From assembly GCF_018613895.1 (NCBI RefSeq), contig NZ_JAGGPH010000013.1, forward strand, positions 124,001 to 188,000: DNA of 64,000 bases. Reading direction: 5' to 3'. The position numbers were made by a program, and so were the translations under genes. Below, piece by piece: positions 1 through 7,260 of this stretch (its first letter is position 1; every line of letters begins with the position of its first letter). The DNA comes from Curtobacterium sp. ISL-83 (lineage in GTDB: Bacteria; Actinomycetota; Actinomycetes; Actinomycetales; Microbacteriaceae). The notes beneath the pieces were generated by a model. It did not search any database, was not told the origin of the DNA, and saw only the letters and a list, made by a program, of their open reading frames with translations.

Positions 1-151
1 CACCGAGGCGGTCCTTGACGCTCGCGCCGGGGTTGTAGAACTCGAGCTTCGCCAGGACCTCGGCCCCGCCTGCCTGCGGCAGCCGGTTGAGCCGGACGAG
101 CGGGGTGTTCCCGAACGCCTGCGAGATGTTGTCGTAGATCGTGCCGCTCAT
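1..151 (-). CDS. cysK: Cysteine synthase A, 5' part (gene runs off the window start)
   Basis: The first 50 residues are visible, beginning [20 protein letters not shown] and running to the start of the PLP-lysine motif NPGASVKDR. These are hallmarks of O-acetylserine sulfhydrylase, which makes L-cysteine from O-acetylserine and sulfide using pyridoxal phosphate. The Schiff-base lysine is the K of SVKDR. The ATG is preceded by an AGAAGGACGG ribosome site. The C-terminal five sixths lies outside the window, so CysK and CysM cannot be told apart with full certainty. Confidence 0.9.
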   Translation of the reverse strand, partial: MSGTIYDNISQAFGNTPLVRLNRLPQAGGAEVLAKLEFYNPGASVKDRLG

Positions 152-181
152 CCGGTCCGTCCTTCTTCGGGTCGCGACGCG

Positions 182-195
182 CTCCAGCACTGGAG
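182..195. promoter_or_regulatory. Palindrome CTCCAGCACTGGAG in the cysK leader
   Basis: CTCCAG and CTGGAG arms flank a two-base CA centre, 31 bases upstream of the cysK start. A TAGGAT hexamer read on the minus strand lies further upstream at about 212-217 and could be the -10. The dyad would then lie just downstream of transcription start, where a repressor or leader hairpin could act. The regulator is unknown and the site is inferred from symmetry alone. Confidence 0.3.
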
Positions 196-288
196 GCGCG
201 GTGTGCGCCCGATCCTAGCGACCGGACCCGACGCACCCCTGTTCCGTGACGCGCGCTCCCCACCGGACGCACCGCTGCCTCCGCCCCG

Positions 289-1305
289 TCAATGCGTCCC
301 GAGCAGCGCACGCTGCAACTGCTCCTCGGTCGGGAGCGAACGCTGGAGCTCCGGAGGGAGCAGCTCGTCGGCAGCGACGCCCACGGGGGCGTTGGTCGAG
401 GCGAGCGAATAGTGAACGACCGCGTCGCTTTTTCCGCGGACCAGTAGGAGGCCGACGGTGTCGGCATGGGTCGCGAGCCGGAGCCGGTCGTCGACGAGGG
501 CGACGTAGAAGGAGAGTTGCCCGACGTGCTCCGGCTTGAAGTCACCCCACTTGAGTTCCACCACGATGTAGCGCAACTGTTCGACGTGGAAGAAGAGCAG
601 GTCGACGAAGAAGTCGTTGCCGTCGACATCGAAGTGCACCTGCCGTCCGACGAACGCGAACCCTGATCCGAGTTCTCTGAGGGTGTCGGTGATGCGTTCG
701 ACCATCGCGCCCTCGAGCGCCCGCTCGTTCTGGTCGCCGTCGACCGCCAAGAAGTCGAGGACGTAGGGGTCACGCGTGACGTCCTGCGCACGGTCTGCGC
801 CGTCGTCGTCCAGCAGGCGGTGGAAGTTCGTCTGCGCGGCACCTTGTCGCGTCGCGAGCCCCTGTCTGACGTTGTGTCGGAGGACGCTTCTCGACCAGGC
901 ACCGTCGACTGCACTTCGCACGTACCACGCTCGCTCGCTCGCATCCGCGACGCTGAGCAGCACGGTGATGTGACCCCACGGCAATTGGTCAACGGCTTGT
1001 TGACCGATTGATGACTCGTCAGGCCAGGCAGCTGCGAACTGGCGCATGTACTTGAGGTTCGTCGCTGAGAACCCCCGCATCGACGGGAACTCCGCCCGGA
1101 GGTCATCGGCGAGCTGAGCGAGCACACCGCTCCCCCAGCGACCCGTTCGGGAGCGCTGGAGCAACGCCGCACCGATCGACCAGTAGAGGTGCACGAGTTC
1201 GGTGTTGGCTGCCAACTGGGCGCGAGCCCTGGCGGTCGCCACCCGGTCGCGGATCGATCGGAGCATCTCGGCGTACTCCCCGGGGAGCGTGTCGGCGTCG
1301 GTCAT
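289..1305 (-). CDS. YhcG/DUF1016-type PDDEXK nuclease domain protein
   Basis: 338 residues. The N-terminal half (about 15-150) matches the DUF1016 N domain, with motifs such as LYWSIGAALLQ and FSATNLKYMRQFAAAWP. The C-terminal half has a PD-(D/E)XK nuclease-like core: DFFVDLLFFH, then VVELK, then GQLSFYV, which supply the D, E-x-K and Q positions. Proteins of this type occur beside restriction and defence genes, and a DNA-related role is likely but the substrate is not known. I chose the ATG of MTDADTLPGE, because a longer reading would run into the dipeptidase gene. No restriction-modification partner is nearby, so this looks like an orphan accessory gene. Confidence 0.8.
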   Translation of the reverse strand: MTDADTLPGEYAEMLRSIRDRVATARARAQLAANTELVHLYWSIGAALLQRSRTGRWGSGVLAQLADDLRAEFPSMRGFSATNLKYMRQFAAAWPDESSIGQQAVDQLPWGHITVLLSVADASERAWYVRSAVDGAWSRSVLRHNVRQGLATRQGAAQTNFHRLLDDDGADRAQDVTRDPYVLDFLAVDGDQNERALEGAMVERITDTLRELGSGFAFVGRQVHFDVDGNDFFVDLLFFHVEQLRYIVVELKWGDFKPEHVGQLSFYVALVDDRLRLATHADTVGLLLVRGKSDAVVHYSLASTNAPVGVAADELLPPELQRSLPTEEQLQRALLGTH

Positions 1306-1372
1306 CCCGCGATACTGGAACTGCGGCTCCCCGCCAGTCCACCAATCCGTATGCACGGCAGCCGCGATGTGA

Positions 1373-2410
1373 TCAGCGCACGAACGCCGTCCGTGCGAAC
1401 CGGTCATCAGTCGCCTCGAGCACCCGCAGCACGTTCCCCCCGGCGAGCGCCCGCAGGTCCTCCGCGCCCCACCCCCGACGCTGCAGCTCCCCCGCGAGCA
1501 CCGGGTACCGCGACACGTCCCCGAGGTCCGGCACGAGCACCGGCGTCCCGTCGTGGTCCCCGCCCAGTCCGACGTGCTCGACCCCGGCGAGGTCCCGGGC
1601 GTGCTCGACGTGGTCGGCGACGTCGGACACGGTCACGACGGGCGGGTCCCCGAGCGACCCCGAGGCCTCCCAGTCGGCCCATGCCCGCGACACGAACGCG
1701 GGCACGAAGGTGATCATCACGACCCCGCCGTTCGCCGACAGCCGGGTGAGCACGTCGTCCGGCACGTTCCTCGGGTGGTCCGCGACCGCGACGGTGGACG
1801 AGTGGCTGAACAGGACGGGCCGCGTCGCGACGTCGAGCGTGTCGTGCATCGTCGCCGGCGCGGTGTGCGACAGGTCGACGAGCATCCCGATGCGCTCCAT
1901 CTCGGCGACCACCTGACGCCCGCGGTCGGTCAACCCGCCGTGTGGTCGCTGCCCGGTGGCCGAGTCCGCCCACGGGGTGTCGTCGTTGTGCGTGAGCGTC
2001 ATGTAGCGCACGCCGAGTCGGGCGAGGTCGCGGAGCACCGCCAGGTCGTCCGCGATCGCGTGCCCGCCCTCGGCGCCGAGCAGCGAGGCGATCCGTCCGG
2101 CGTCGACAGCTGCCCGGACCTCCGCCGCTGTCCGGGCGAGTGCGAGGTCGTCGGGGTACCGCTCGATGATGCGGTGCGCCAGGTCGATCTGCTGCAGCGT
2201 GGTCCGCACGGGATCCGGGTCGTCCGCCGGCACGAAGACCGACCAGAACTGCCCGACCACGCCCCCGGCGCGGAGCTTCGGCAGGTCGGTGTGCAGCGTC
2301 CCGTGCTCGGTGTCGATGCCCTCGACGCTGGAGTCGTGGGTCTCGCGACGCTCCCACGGCAGGTCGTTGTGTCCGTCGATGACCGGGAAGGTGAAGGCGT
2401 CGAGCGTCAT
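1373..2410 (-). CDS. Membrane dipeptidase, peptidase family M19
   Basis: 345 residues, the usual size for renal-dipeptidase-like enzymes. The zinc-binding HND of FPVIDGHNDLPW near the N terminus, the bridging glutamate in GAEGGHAI, the later metal histidines in LVDLSHTA and FSHSS, and the aspartate in GLGGDHDG are all visible. The family hydrolyses dipeptides, some containing D-residues. No signal peptide is present, so the enzyme is probably cytoplasmic. The ATG lies seven bases after TACCGT, which suggests a leaderless mRNA from the divergent promoter shared with the GNAT gene. Confidence 0.9.
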   Translation of the reverse strand: MTLDAFTFPVIDGHNDLPWERRETHDSSVEGIDTEHGTLHTDLPKLRAGGVVGQFWSVFVPADDPDPVRTTLQQIDLAHRIIERYPDDLALARTAAEVRAAVDAGRIASLLGAEGGHAIADDLAVLRDLARLGVRYMTLTHNDDTPWADSATGQRPHGGLTDRGRQVVAEMERIGMLVDLSHTAPATMHDTLDVATRPVLFSHSSTVAVADHPRNVPDDVLTRLSANGGVVMITFVPAFVSRAWADWEASGSLGDPPVVTVSDVADHVEHARDLAGVEHVGLGGDHDGTPVLVPDLGDVSRYPVLAGELQRRGWGAEDLRALAGGNVLRVLEATDDRFARTAFVR

Positions 2411-2417
2411 CTCCGAG

Positions 2418-2442
2418 ACGGTACCGGAGCGCTCGGTACCCT
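2418..2442. promoter_or_regulatory. Back-to-back leaderless promoters within an inverted repeat
   Basis: The 38-base gap between the dipeptidase and the GNAT gene holds GGTACCG (2420-2426) and CGGTACC (2434-2440). Each arm contains one -10 hexamer: TACCGT (2418-2423, minus strand) seven bases before the dipeptidase ATG, and TACCCT (2437-2442, plus strand) six bases before the GNAT ATG. The dyad symmetry is therefore that of two mirrored promoters, and it could also bind a common regulator. Confidence 0.5.
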
Positions 2443-2448
2443 CGGTGC

Positions 2449-3024
2449 ATGCAGCCCGTCACCCTCCGGACCGCGCGCTCGGTCCTGTCCGTCCCGGTGC
2501 CCGCAGACGTCCCCGACGTGGTGGCGTACGCGAACGATCCCGACGTCATCGCCTACACGCCGGTGCCCGTTCCGTACGGCCGGGCCGAGGCCGCGCAGTG
2601 GATCACCACCGTCGTGCAGGGCTGGGAGTCCGGCTCCCGGTGCGAGTTCGGGATCCGCGTCGGCGACGACCCCCGCCTGCTCGGCACGGTCGGGTTGTTC
2701 GGCTTCGCCGACGGCACGGCCGAGATCGGCTACGCCATGCACCCCGACGGCCGGGGCCACGGCTTCGTCACGGAGGCCGTGCGGCGCGTGTTGGACTGGG
2801 CGTTCGCATCGGAGCCCGGCGGTCTCGGGCTCCTCCGGGTGCAGTGGCGCGCGATCGCCTCGAACACCCCGTCGGCGGCGGTGGCGCAACGGCTCGGTCT
2901 GCGGTTCGAGGGGCGCCGACGGCTCGGCGTGACGCACCGCGGGCGACGCCACGATGAACTGATCGCCGCCGTCCTGCGCGACGACGACCGTTCCGTCCCG
3001 CAGGTCTGGCCGGCCGCACCGTGA
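2449..3024 (+). CDS. GNAT acetyltransferase, RimJ/RimL-like
   Basis: 191 residues with the ribosomal-protein-type GNAT layout. A substrate strand region comes first, then EIGYAMHPDGRGHGFVTEAV, which is the acetyl-CoA pyrophosphate-binding loop (R/G-x-x-G type), then VQWRAIASNTPSAAVAQRLGLRFEG. Family members transfer an acetyl group from acetyl-CoA to an amine, often a protein N terminus; the substrate here cannot be told. The ATG is leaderless, six bases after TACCCT. Its stop overlaps the GTG of the next gene as GTGA, so the two are translationally coupled. Confidence 0.85.
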   Translation: MQPVTLRTARSVLSVPVPADVPDVVAYANDPDVIAYTPVPVPYGRAEAAQWITTVVQGWESGSRCEFGIRVGDDPRLLGTVGLFGFADGTAEIGYAMHPDGRGHGFVTEAVRRVLDWAFASEPGGLGLLRVQWRAIASNTPSAAVAQRLGLRFEGRRRLGVTHRGRRHDELIAAVLRDDDRSVPQVWPAAP

Positions 3025-3569
3025 CCGCGTCCTTCCGGATCGTCACCGAGCTCGACGCACCACCGGAGCGTGTGTTCGCGATCTCGCTCGACATCGGTGC
3101 GCACGAGCGCTCCCTCGCGGGGACGGGCGAACGCGCCGTGGCCGGCACGACGAACGGCGCGATCGGCCTGGGCGAGACCGTCACGTTCCGGGCGCGACAC
3201 CTGGGCGTCGTCTGGCAGCTCACGAGTCGCATCACCGCCCTGGAGGCCCCGCACCGGTTCGTCGATGAACAGGTGCGTGGTCCGTTCGCCCGGTTCCGAC
3301 ACGAGCACCGCTTCGAGCCGTCGGCACGCGGCACGGGCATGCACCCAGCCCGCGGCGCGCGCATGCCCCCAGCCCGCGGCGCGCGCATGCCCCCAGCCCG
3401 CGGCACGCGCATGATCGACGAGATCGAGTTCCGTGCGCCCTTCGGGCCGCTCGGCCGGCTGGCCGAGGTCCTGGTGCTCCGCCGCTACCTCGAGCGCCTC
3501 ATCACGGAGCGGAACGCTGCCCTCGCCGCGGAGCTGGGACCCGCGGACGGGTTCACCGCGGGCCGGTGA
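3021..3569 (+). CDS. SRPBCC (START-like) domain protein with an in-frame 8-residue repeat
   Basis: 182 residues. The opening SFRIVTELDAPPERVFAISLD, a middle LGETVTFRARHLGVVWQLTSRI and an end EIEFRAPFGPLGRLAEVL are the regular features of a ligand-binding SRPBCC fold. No catalytic function is implied. Between strands, at about residues 102-131, the protein carries nearly four copies of an eight-residue repeat, ARGARMPP-like, encoded by a 24-bp DNA repeat. Homologues would be expected to go straight from HRFEPS to the RMIDE region, so this is an inserted or expanded loop. The GTG start overlaps the upstream stop, and the 3' end overlaps the convergent GNAT gene by 17 bases. Confidence 0.8.
   Translation: MTASFRIVTELDAPPERVFAISLDIGAHERSLAGTGERAVAGTTNGAIGLGETVTFRARHLGVVWQLTSRITALEAPHRFVDEQVRGPFARFRHEHRFEPSARGTGMHPARGARMPPARGARMPPARGTRMIDEIEFRAPFGPLGRLAEVLVLRRYLERLITERNAALAAELGPADGFTAGR
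3324..3413 (+). repeat. 24-bp tandem repeat inside the SRPBCC gene, 3.75 copies
   Basis: Units start at 3324, 3348, 3372 and 3396; the last is 18 bases long. Units two and three are identical, and units one and four differ at a few positions. The unit length is a multiple of three, so the reading frame is kept. The repeat contains GCGCGCGCATGC-like alternating purine-pyrimidine sequence, which favours slippage. Confidence 0.9.
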
Positions 3570-4080
3570 CGAAGGTCTGCGTCTCGACCCCGGACAGGGC
3601 GTGCGGGAAGGGCACGCCGACGGGCCGGAACCCGGCGGCGGCGTAGAGCCGGACCGCCCGGGCGTTGTCCGTGAGCACGTGCAACGCGACCGACCGATGC
3701 CCCCGCGCGACCGCAGCGTCGACCGCGGCCGTCAGCAGCGCACGACCGACGCCGTGGGCCTGCAGGTCGGGTCGGACGGCGAGCAGTGACAGGTAGGCGG
3801 CGTCCGCCGGGTCGTCGGGCCGCCCCGTACCCGGCGCCGTCACCAGGGCGAACCCGTCCAGCGGCATCGGCCGGTCGACGCCGTCCTGCCGGTGCGCGGA
3901 GCCGCGGAGCACGACGAGCGCGACACGCTCCACCCGGAACTTCTCGGCAGCGCGAGCACGGACCGCCGCGGACTCCTGCACGCCGTCGCGGGTGGCGACC
4001 GCCGCCGTCCAGAGCGCGATGCACTCGGCCACGTCGGCGTCCGACCCCACCTGGACGTGGGGGACGGAACCGGTGATCAC
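3553..4080 (-). CDS. GNAT family N-acetyltransferase
   Basis: 175 residues. The acetyl-CoA binding segment is AYLSLLAVRPDLQAHGVGRALLTAAVD, with the Q-x-x-G-x-G/A loop, followed by SVALHVLTDNARAVRLYAAAGFRPVG. This is the standard GNAT motif A/B arrangement and suggests acetylation of a small molecule or peptide amine. The substrate is unknown. The start is GTG at 4080, six bases after TAGGGT on the minus strand (4087-4092), so the mRNA is probably leaderless. It converges on the SRPBCC gene with a short 3' overlap. Confidence 0.85.
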   Translation of the reverse strand: MITGSVPHVQVGSDADVAECIALWTAAVATRDGVQESAAVRARAAEKFRVERVALVVLRGSAHRQDGVDRPMPLDGFALVTAPGTGRPDDPADAAYLSLLAVRPDLQAHGVGRALLTAAVDAAVARGHRSVALHVLTDNARAVRLYAAAGFRPVGVPFPHALSGVETQTFVTGPR

Positions 4081-4101
4081 CGATCCACCCTACGACTGCC
4101 C

Positions 4102-5511
4102 TCAGCGCGCCGTCGCAGCCTCGCGCTCCCCGACCCGGAACCCGGCGCCCCGGTGCTCGTCCGGCAGCCGGTCGCCGCGCCCGTGCAGCTTGTGGCGCAG
4201 CGAGCCCTCCCGGTACCCGTCCGGGTAGGCCCCGCGGGCGCGCAGCTCGGGGACGACGAACTCGATGACGTCTTCCCACGTGCCGGGGGTCACCGCGTAC
4301 GCCAGGTTGAAGCCGTCGACGTCGGTCTGCTCCTGGATCGCGATGAGGCGCTCGGCGATGGTCGCACCACTGCCGACCTCGACCGGACCGAGTCCGCCGA
4401 TCGCGGTGTGCCGAGCGATGTCGCGCACCGTCCAGTTCGCGCCGTCCTCTCCCGTCGCCGCCGACAGGTTCGCGGCCGCCGACTGGATCGCGTTCGACTC
4501 GATGTTCCCGAGCGGCTCGTCCAGGTCGTACTGGGACAGGTCGACGCCCATCCACCCGGAGTTGAGCACGAGGGCACCCTCCGCCGACGCGTACGAGGCG
4601 TAGTCGGCGTACTTCGCCCGCGCCAGCTCGTCGGTCTCGTCGGTGATGACGGTGAGCAGCGTGTAGACGCGGGCGGCGTACCGGTCGCGACCAGCGGCCT
4701 CCAGGGCGTCCCGGATCTTGCGGACCGTCTCCGCGAGTTGCGGGATGGTCGGTGCACCGACGAAGACGGCTTCGGCGTTCTCCGCCGCGAACCGGATGCC
4801 GCGGGGCGACGCCCCCGCCTGGTAGATCACCGGCGAGCGCTGGATCGACGGCTCGGACAGGTGGATGCCGGGGACGTCGAAGTGCGTGCCGTGGTGCTCG
4901 ATCGGGTGCACCTTCGACGGGTCCGTGAAGACGCCGGTCTCCCGGTCCTCGATGACGGCGTCGTCCTCCCACGAGCCCTCCCAAAGCTTGTAGAGGACCT
5001 CGAGGTACTCGTCGGCGACGTCGTACCGGTCGTCGTGCGACAGCTGGTCGGTCTGCCCCATGTTCCGAGCGGCGCTCGGCAGGTAGCCGGTGACGACGTT
5101 CCACCCGACGCGCCCCTTCGTCAGGTGGTCGAGGGTCGAGATCCGCCGGGCGAAGGGGTACGGGTGCTCGTACGCCGTGCCCGCGGTGATCCCGAACCCG
5201 AGGTGTTCGGTCACGGCGGCCATCGCCGACACGAGCAGGATCGGGTCGTTCACCGGGACCTGAGAGCCGGTGCGGAGCGCTGCCTCGTTCGTGCCCCCGT
5301 AGACGTCGTACGTCCCGAGCACGTCGGCGATGAAGATCCCGTCGAAGTGCCCGCGCTCGAGCAGCTGCGCCAGGTTCGTCCAGTAGGACAGGTCGTTGTA
5401 GTGCCGGGAACGGTCACGGGGATGGCGCCACAGTCCTGACGACTGGTGCGCGACGCAGTTCATGTCGAACGCGTTGAAGCGGATCTGCCGGGGCTCGGGG
5501 TTCGTGGTCAC
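4102..5511 (-). CDS. FMN-dependent monooxygenase, NtaA/SnaA/DmoA (luciferase-like) family
   Basis: 469 residues from the chosen start. The N-terminal RQIRFNAFDMNC, then TNLAQLLERGHFDGIFIADV, TAYEHPYPFARRISTLDHLTKGR and VGWNVVTGYL are typical of the reduced-flavin class C monooxygenases that attack chelators, sulfur compounds and related xenobiotics. A partner flavin reductase is needed and none is next to it. I place the start at the GTG of VTTNPEPRQ, because TAGCGT (5519-5524, minus strand) lies seven bases upstream; an earlier GTG at 5547 is the alternative. With cysK nearby, a role in organosulfur use is possible but not shown. Confidence 0.85.
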   Translation of the reverse strand: MTTNPEPRQIRFNAFDMNCVAHQSSGLWRHPRDRSRHYNDLSYWTNLAQLLERGHFDGIFIADVLGTYDVYGGTNEAALRTGSQVPVNDPILLVSAMAAVTEHLGFGITAGTAYEHPYPFARRISTLDHLTKGRVGWNVVTGYLPSAARNMGQTDQLSHDDRYDVADEYLEVLYKLWEGSWEDDAVIEDRETGVFTDPSKVHPIEHHGTHFDVPGIHLSEPSIQRSPVIYQAGASPRGIRFAAENAEAVFVGAPTIPQLAETVRKIRDALEAAGRDRYAARVYTLLTVITDETDELARAKYADYASYASAEGALVLNSGWMGVDLSQYDLDEPLGNIESNAIQSAAANLSAATGEDGANWTVRDIARHTAIGGLGPVEVGSGATIAERLIAIQEQTDVDGFNLAYAVTPGTWEDVIEFVVPELRARGAYPDGYREGSLRHKLHGRGDRLPDEHRGAGFRVGEREAATAR

Positions 5512-5541
5512 GGGCAGGACGCTACGGCCGGTGGTCGCGTC

Positions 5542-5558
5542 CGTCACGCATCGTGACG
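5542..5558. promoter_or_regulatory. Palindrome CGTCACG-CAT-CGTGACG upstream of the monooxygenase
   Basis: Perfect seven-base arms with a three-base centre. If TAGCGT at 5519-5524 is the -10 of the monooxygenase gene, the palindrome covers the -35 region, where a repressor would block transcription. A GTG codon that could be read as an earlier start lies inside it. The regulator is unknown; the TetR gene upstream has a different operator. Confidence 0.4.
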
Positions 5559-5570
5559 ATCAATGACGGC

Positions 5571-5581
5571 GGACGGGAGGC
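5571..5581 (-). repeat. GGACGGGAGGC element (half copy)
   Basis: This copy begins the run GGACGGGAGGCGCGGTGC and shares 17 of its first 18 bases with the full hairpin copies at 25410 and 43633, but lacks the far arm. It lies downstream of the TetR gene at 5668, where it may be a decayed terminator or a fragment of the dispersed repeat. Confidence 0.55.
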
Positions 5582-5667
5582 GCGGTGCGGGTCCGCAGGG
5601 GCGCGCGGCTGGTCAGTGCGCACGACCGGCGATCGGCACGCCAAGGCGCTGGGGGCCGGTGGCGACG

Positions 5668-6261
5668 TCACGGACCGGGGTGTCGGTCCCGGTACAGGTG
5701 ATCCACCGCATCTGCGTACTGTTCGAGCTGATCGAGCACGAAGCGCGTCATGGGTTCCGGGCCGTCCTCCGCGACCCACACGGCGTACCCCGCGTAGTAC
5801 GCGCGCATCCCGACGTCGGCCAGGATGCCCGCAGGCGCGGGATCCACGTGTCGCTTGATGAGTGCCGTCTCCAACGCTGCGGTGATCACGAATCGCTTCT
5901 GGACAGCGCGTTCGTTGAGCTCGGCGCTCGTCAGCAGCAGGGAGTCGAGGATGCGGCCGGTACCGCGCTGTTCCTCGGTGTGTGCGGAAGAAAGGCGCCG
6001 AAGGCCGTCGGACAGGAGCATCCACGGGCTGGCATCGGCCGGTGCCTCCGCAACGCCTTCCTGGACCAGCGCCACGAGGGCACCCTGGGCCTGGAACACG
6101 ATCTCCCGCTTGTCGGCGAACAGGCGGAACAACGTGGTCTTGGTCAGGCCGGCACGTTCGGCGATCTGCGCCGTCGTGGTCGCTTCGTACCCTCGCTCGC
6201 CGAACAGCTCGAACGCGGCACGCAGGAGCCGACCCTGCGCATCCGGCTCCCATCTGCCCAT
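5668..6261 (-). CDS. TetR/AcrR family transcriptional regulator
   Basis: 197 residues. The N-terminal helix-turn-helix is textbook: LLRAAFELFGERGYEATTTA, then IAERAGLTKTTLFRLFADK, at residues 12-50. The remainder is the variable ligand-binding domain. The gene is divergent from an NAD-dependent reductase, and two matching palindromes lie between them, so it most likely represses both genes until a ligand is bound. The ATG is six bases after TAGACT on the minus strand (6268-6273), suggesting a leaderless message whose promoter overlaps the first operator. Confidence 0.9.
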   Translation of the reverse strand: MGRWEPDAQGRLLRAAFELFGERGYEATTTAQIAERAGLTKTTLFRLFADKREIVFQAQGALVALVQEGVAEAPADASPWMLLSDGLRRLSSAHTEEQRGTGRILDSLLLTSAELNERAVQKRFVITAALETALIKRHVDPAPAGILADVGMRAYYAGYAVWVAEDGPEPMTRFVLDQLEQYADAVDHLYRDRHPGP

Positions 6262-6276
6262 GACAGCAGTCTAGGT

Positions 6277-6295
6277 GATGTGACTCGGTCACATC
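6277..6295. promoter_or_regulatory. TetR operator O1
   Basis: GATGTGACTCGGTCACATC is a perfect palindrome with eight-base arms and a three-base centre. It abuts the -10 of the TetR gene and covers the -35 region of the divergent reductase, whose -10 is probably TATTGT at 6301-6306. Confidence 0.8.
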
Positions 6296-6306
6296 GTGTG
6301 TATTGT

Positions 6307-6325
6307 GATGTTACTCAGTCACATC
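6307..6325. promoter_or_regulatory. TetR operator O2
   Basis: GATGTTACTCAGTCACATC repeats O1 with one arm mismatch. Its start is exactly 30 bases after that of O1, about three helical turns, so two regulator dimers could bind the same face of the DNA. It lies just downstream of the proposed TATTGT -10 of the reductase. Confidence 0.78.
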
Positions 6326-6376
6326 GGTTGCGGATCGAACACGATCCCATGTGGCTGCGACGAGAAGAGGATCACC

Positions 6377-7258
6377 ATGCGCGTCTTCATCACCGGGGCG
6401 TCCGGCTGGATCGGTACTGCACTGACACGCGAGCTGATCGCGGTCGGCCACGACGTCGTCGGGCTCGCCCGGTCCGACGCCTCCGCCGACAAGATCCGTG
6501 CCCTCGGCGGGACAGCGATCCTGGGCGACATGTCGGATCACGACCTCATCGTCGCCGCAGCCGTGCGGGCCGATGCGACCGCCCACCTCGCCTTCACCCT
6601 CGACTTCACCGAGTTCGACGAGACCGTCGACAACGAAGTGGCACTCGTGGGGAAGATCGGAACGGCGCTCGCGGGAAGCGGGAAGGCGTTCATCGCTGCA
6701 TCCGGCACCCCGATCCTCCTCGGCCGAGTCGCCACCGAGGACGACCCTCTCGACCCCGCCGGCCCCGCCGGTGCCCGAGCAAGGACAGCCGACGCGGTCC
6801 TGGCCCTGGCCGAACAGGGCATCCGCGCTGCGCTCGTGCGGATGCCTCGCACCGTCCACGGCGAAGGAGACCGCAACGGGCTCATCGCCGCCCTCGTCGG
6901 ACTGGATCGCCAGCTCGGCGTGGCAGCGTACGTCGGCGACGGTTCGAACCGCTGGCCGGCGGTGCACATCACCGACGCTGCACGGTTGTTCTTCCTCGCG
7001 ATCGAGCGAGCACCCGCAGGGTCCGTCCTGCACGCGGTCGGAGAAGAAGGCGTCGCGATGCGGGACGTCGCCGCTGTCGTCTCGGCCAAGACGGGCCTCC
7101 GAGCGGCAGCCGTCGACGCTGAGCAGCTGGGTGTGTTCGGAGCGCTCCTCGGAGGTGACCAGCCCGCTTCCGCGACACTGACCCGCGGACTCGTCGGCTG
7201 GGACCCGATCGGCCCCAGCCTCGTCGAGGACCTCGAAGCCGGCTACTACACCGACTGA
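6377..7258 (+). CDS. NAD(P)-dependent epimerase/dehydratase-like SDR oxidoreductase
   Basis: 293 residues, beginning MRVFITGASGWIGTALTREL, a Rossmann fold with the T-G-x-x-G-x-x-G dinucleotide motif of extended or atypical short-chain dehydrogenases. The middle SGTPILLGR and NRWPAVHITDAARLFFLAIE match proteins annotated as 3-beta-hydroxysteroid-like or SDR family oxidoreductases. The usual Y-x-x-x-K is not obvious, so catalysis may differ. The ATG at 6377 follows an AGAAGAGG ribosome site. The gene is divergent from, and probably controlled by, the TetR regulator, which suggests that it processes or relieves an inducing compound. Confidence 0.82.
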   Translation: MRVFITGASGWIGTALTRELIAVGHDVVGLARSDASADKIRALGGTAILGDMSDHDLIVAAAVRADATAHLAFTLDFTEFDETVDNEVALVGKIGTALAGSGKAFIAASGTPILLGRVATEDDPLDPAGPAGARARTADAVLALAEQGIRAALVRMPRTVHGEGDRNGLIAALVGLDRQLGVAAYVGDGSNRWPAVHITDAARLFFLAIERAPAGSVLHAVGEEGVAMRDVAAVVSAKTGLRAAAVDAEQLGVFGALLGGDQPASATLTRGLVGWDPIGPSLVEDLEAGYYTD

Positions 7259-7260
7259 CG

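Noticed and set aside
289-1305. Phage-defence island around the YhcG-type nuclease
   Set aside because: No methylase, restriction or other defence gene is adjacent; neighbours are housekeeping and metabolic genes.
289-1407. Longer reading of the YhcG gene starting at 1407
   Set aside because: It would overlap the dipeptidase gene by 35 bases, and the extra 34 residues are unlike the family.
4102-5547. GTG at 5547 as start of the monooxygenase
   Set aside because: It lies in a perfect palindrome with no ribosome site, while TAGCGT is spaced correctly for the GTG at 5511. Kept as an alternative only.
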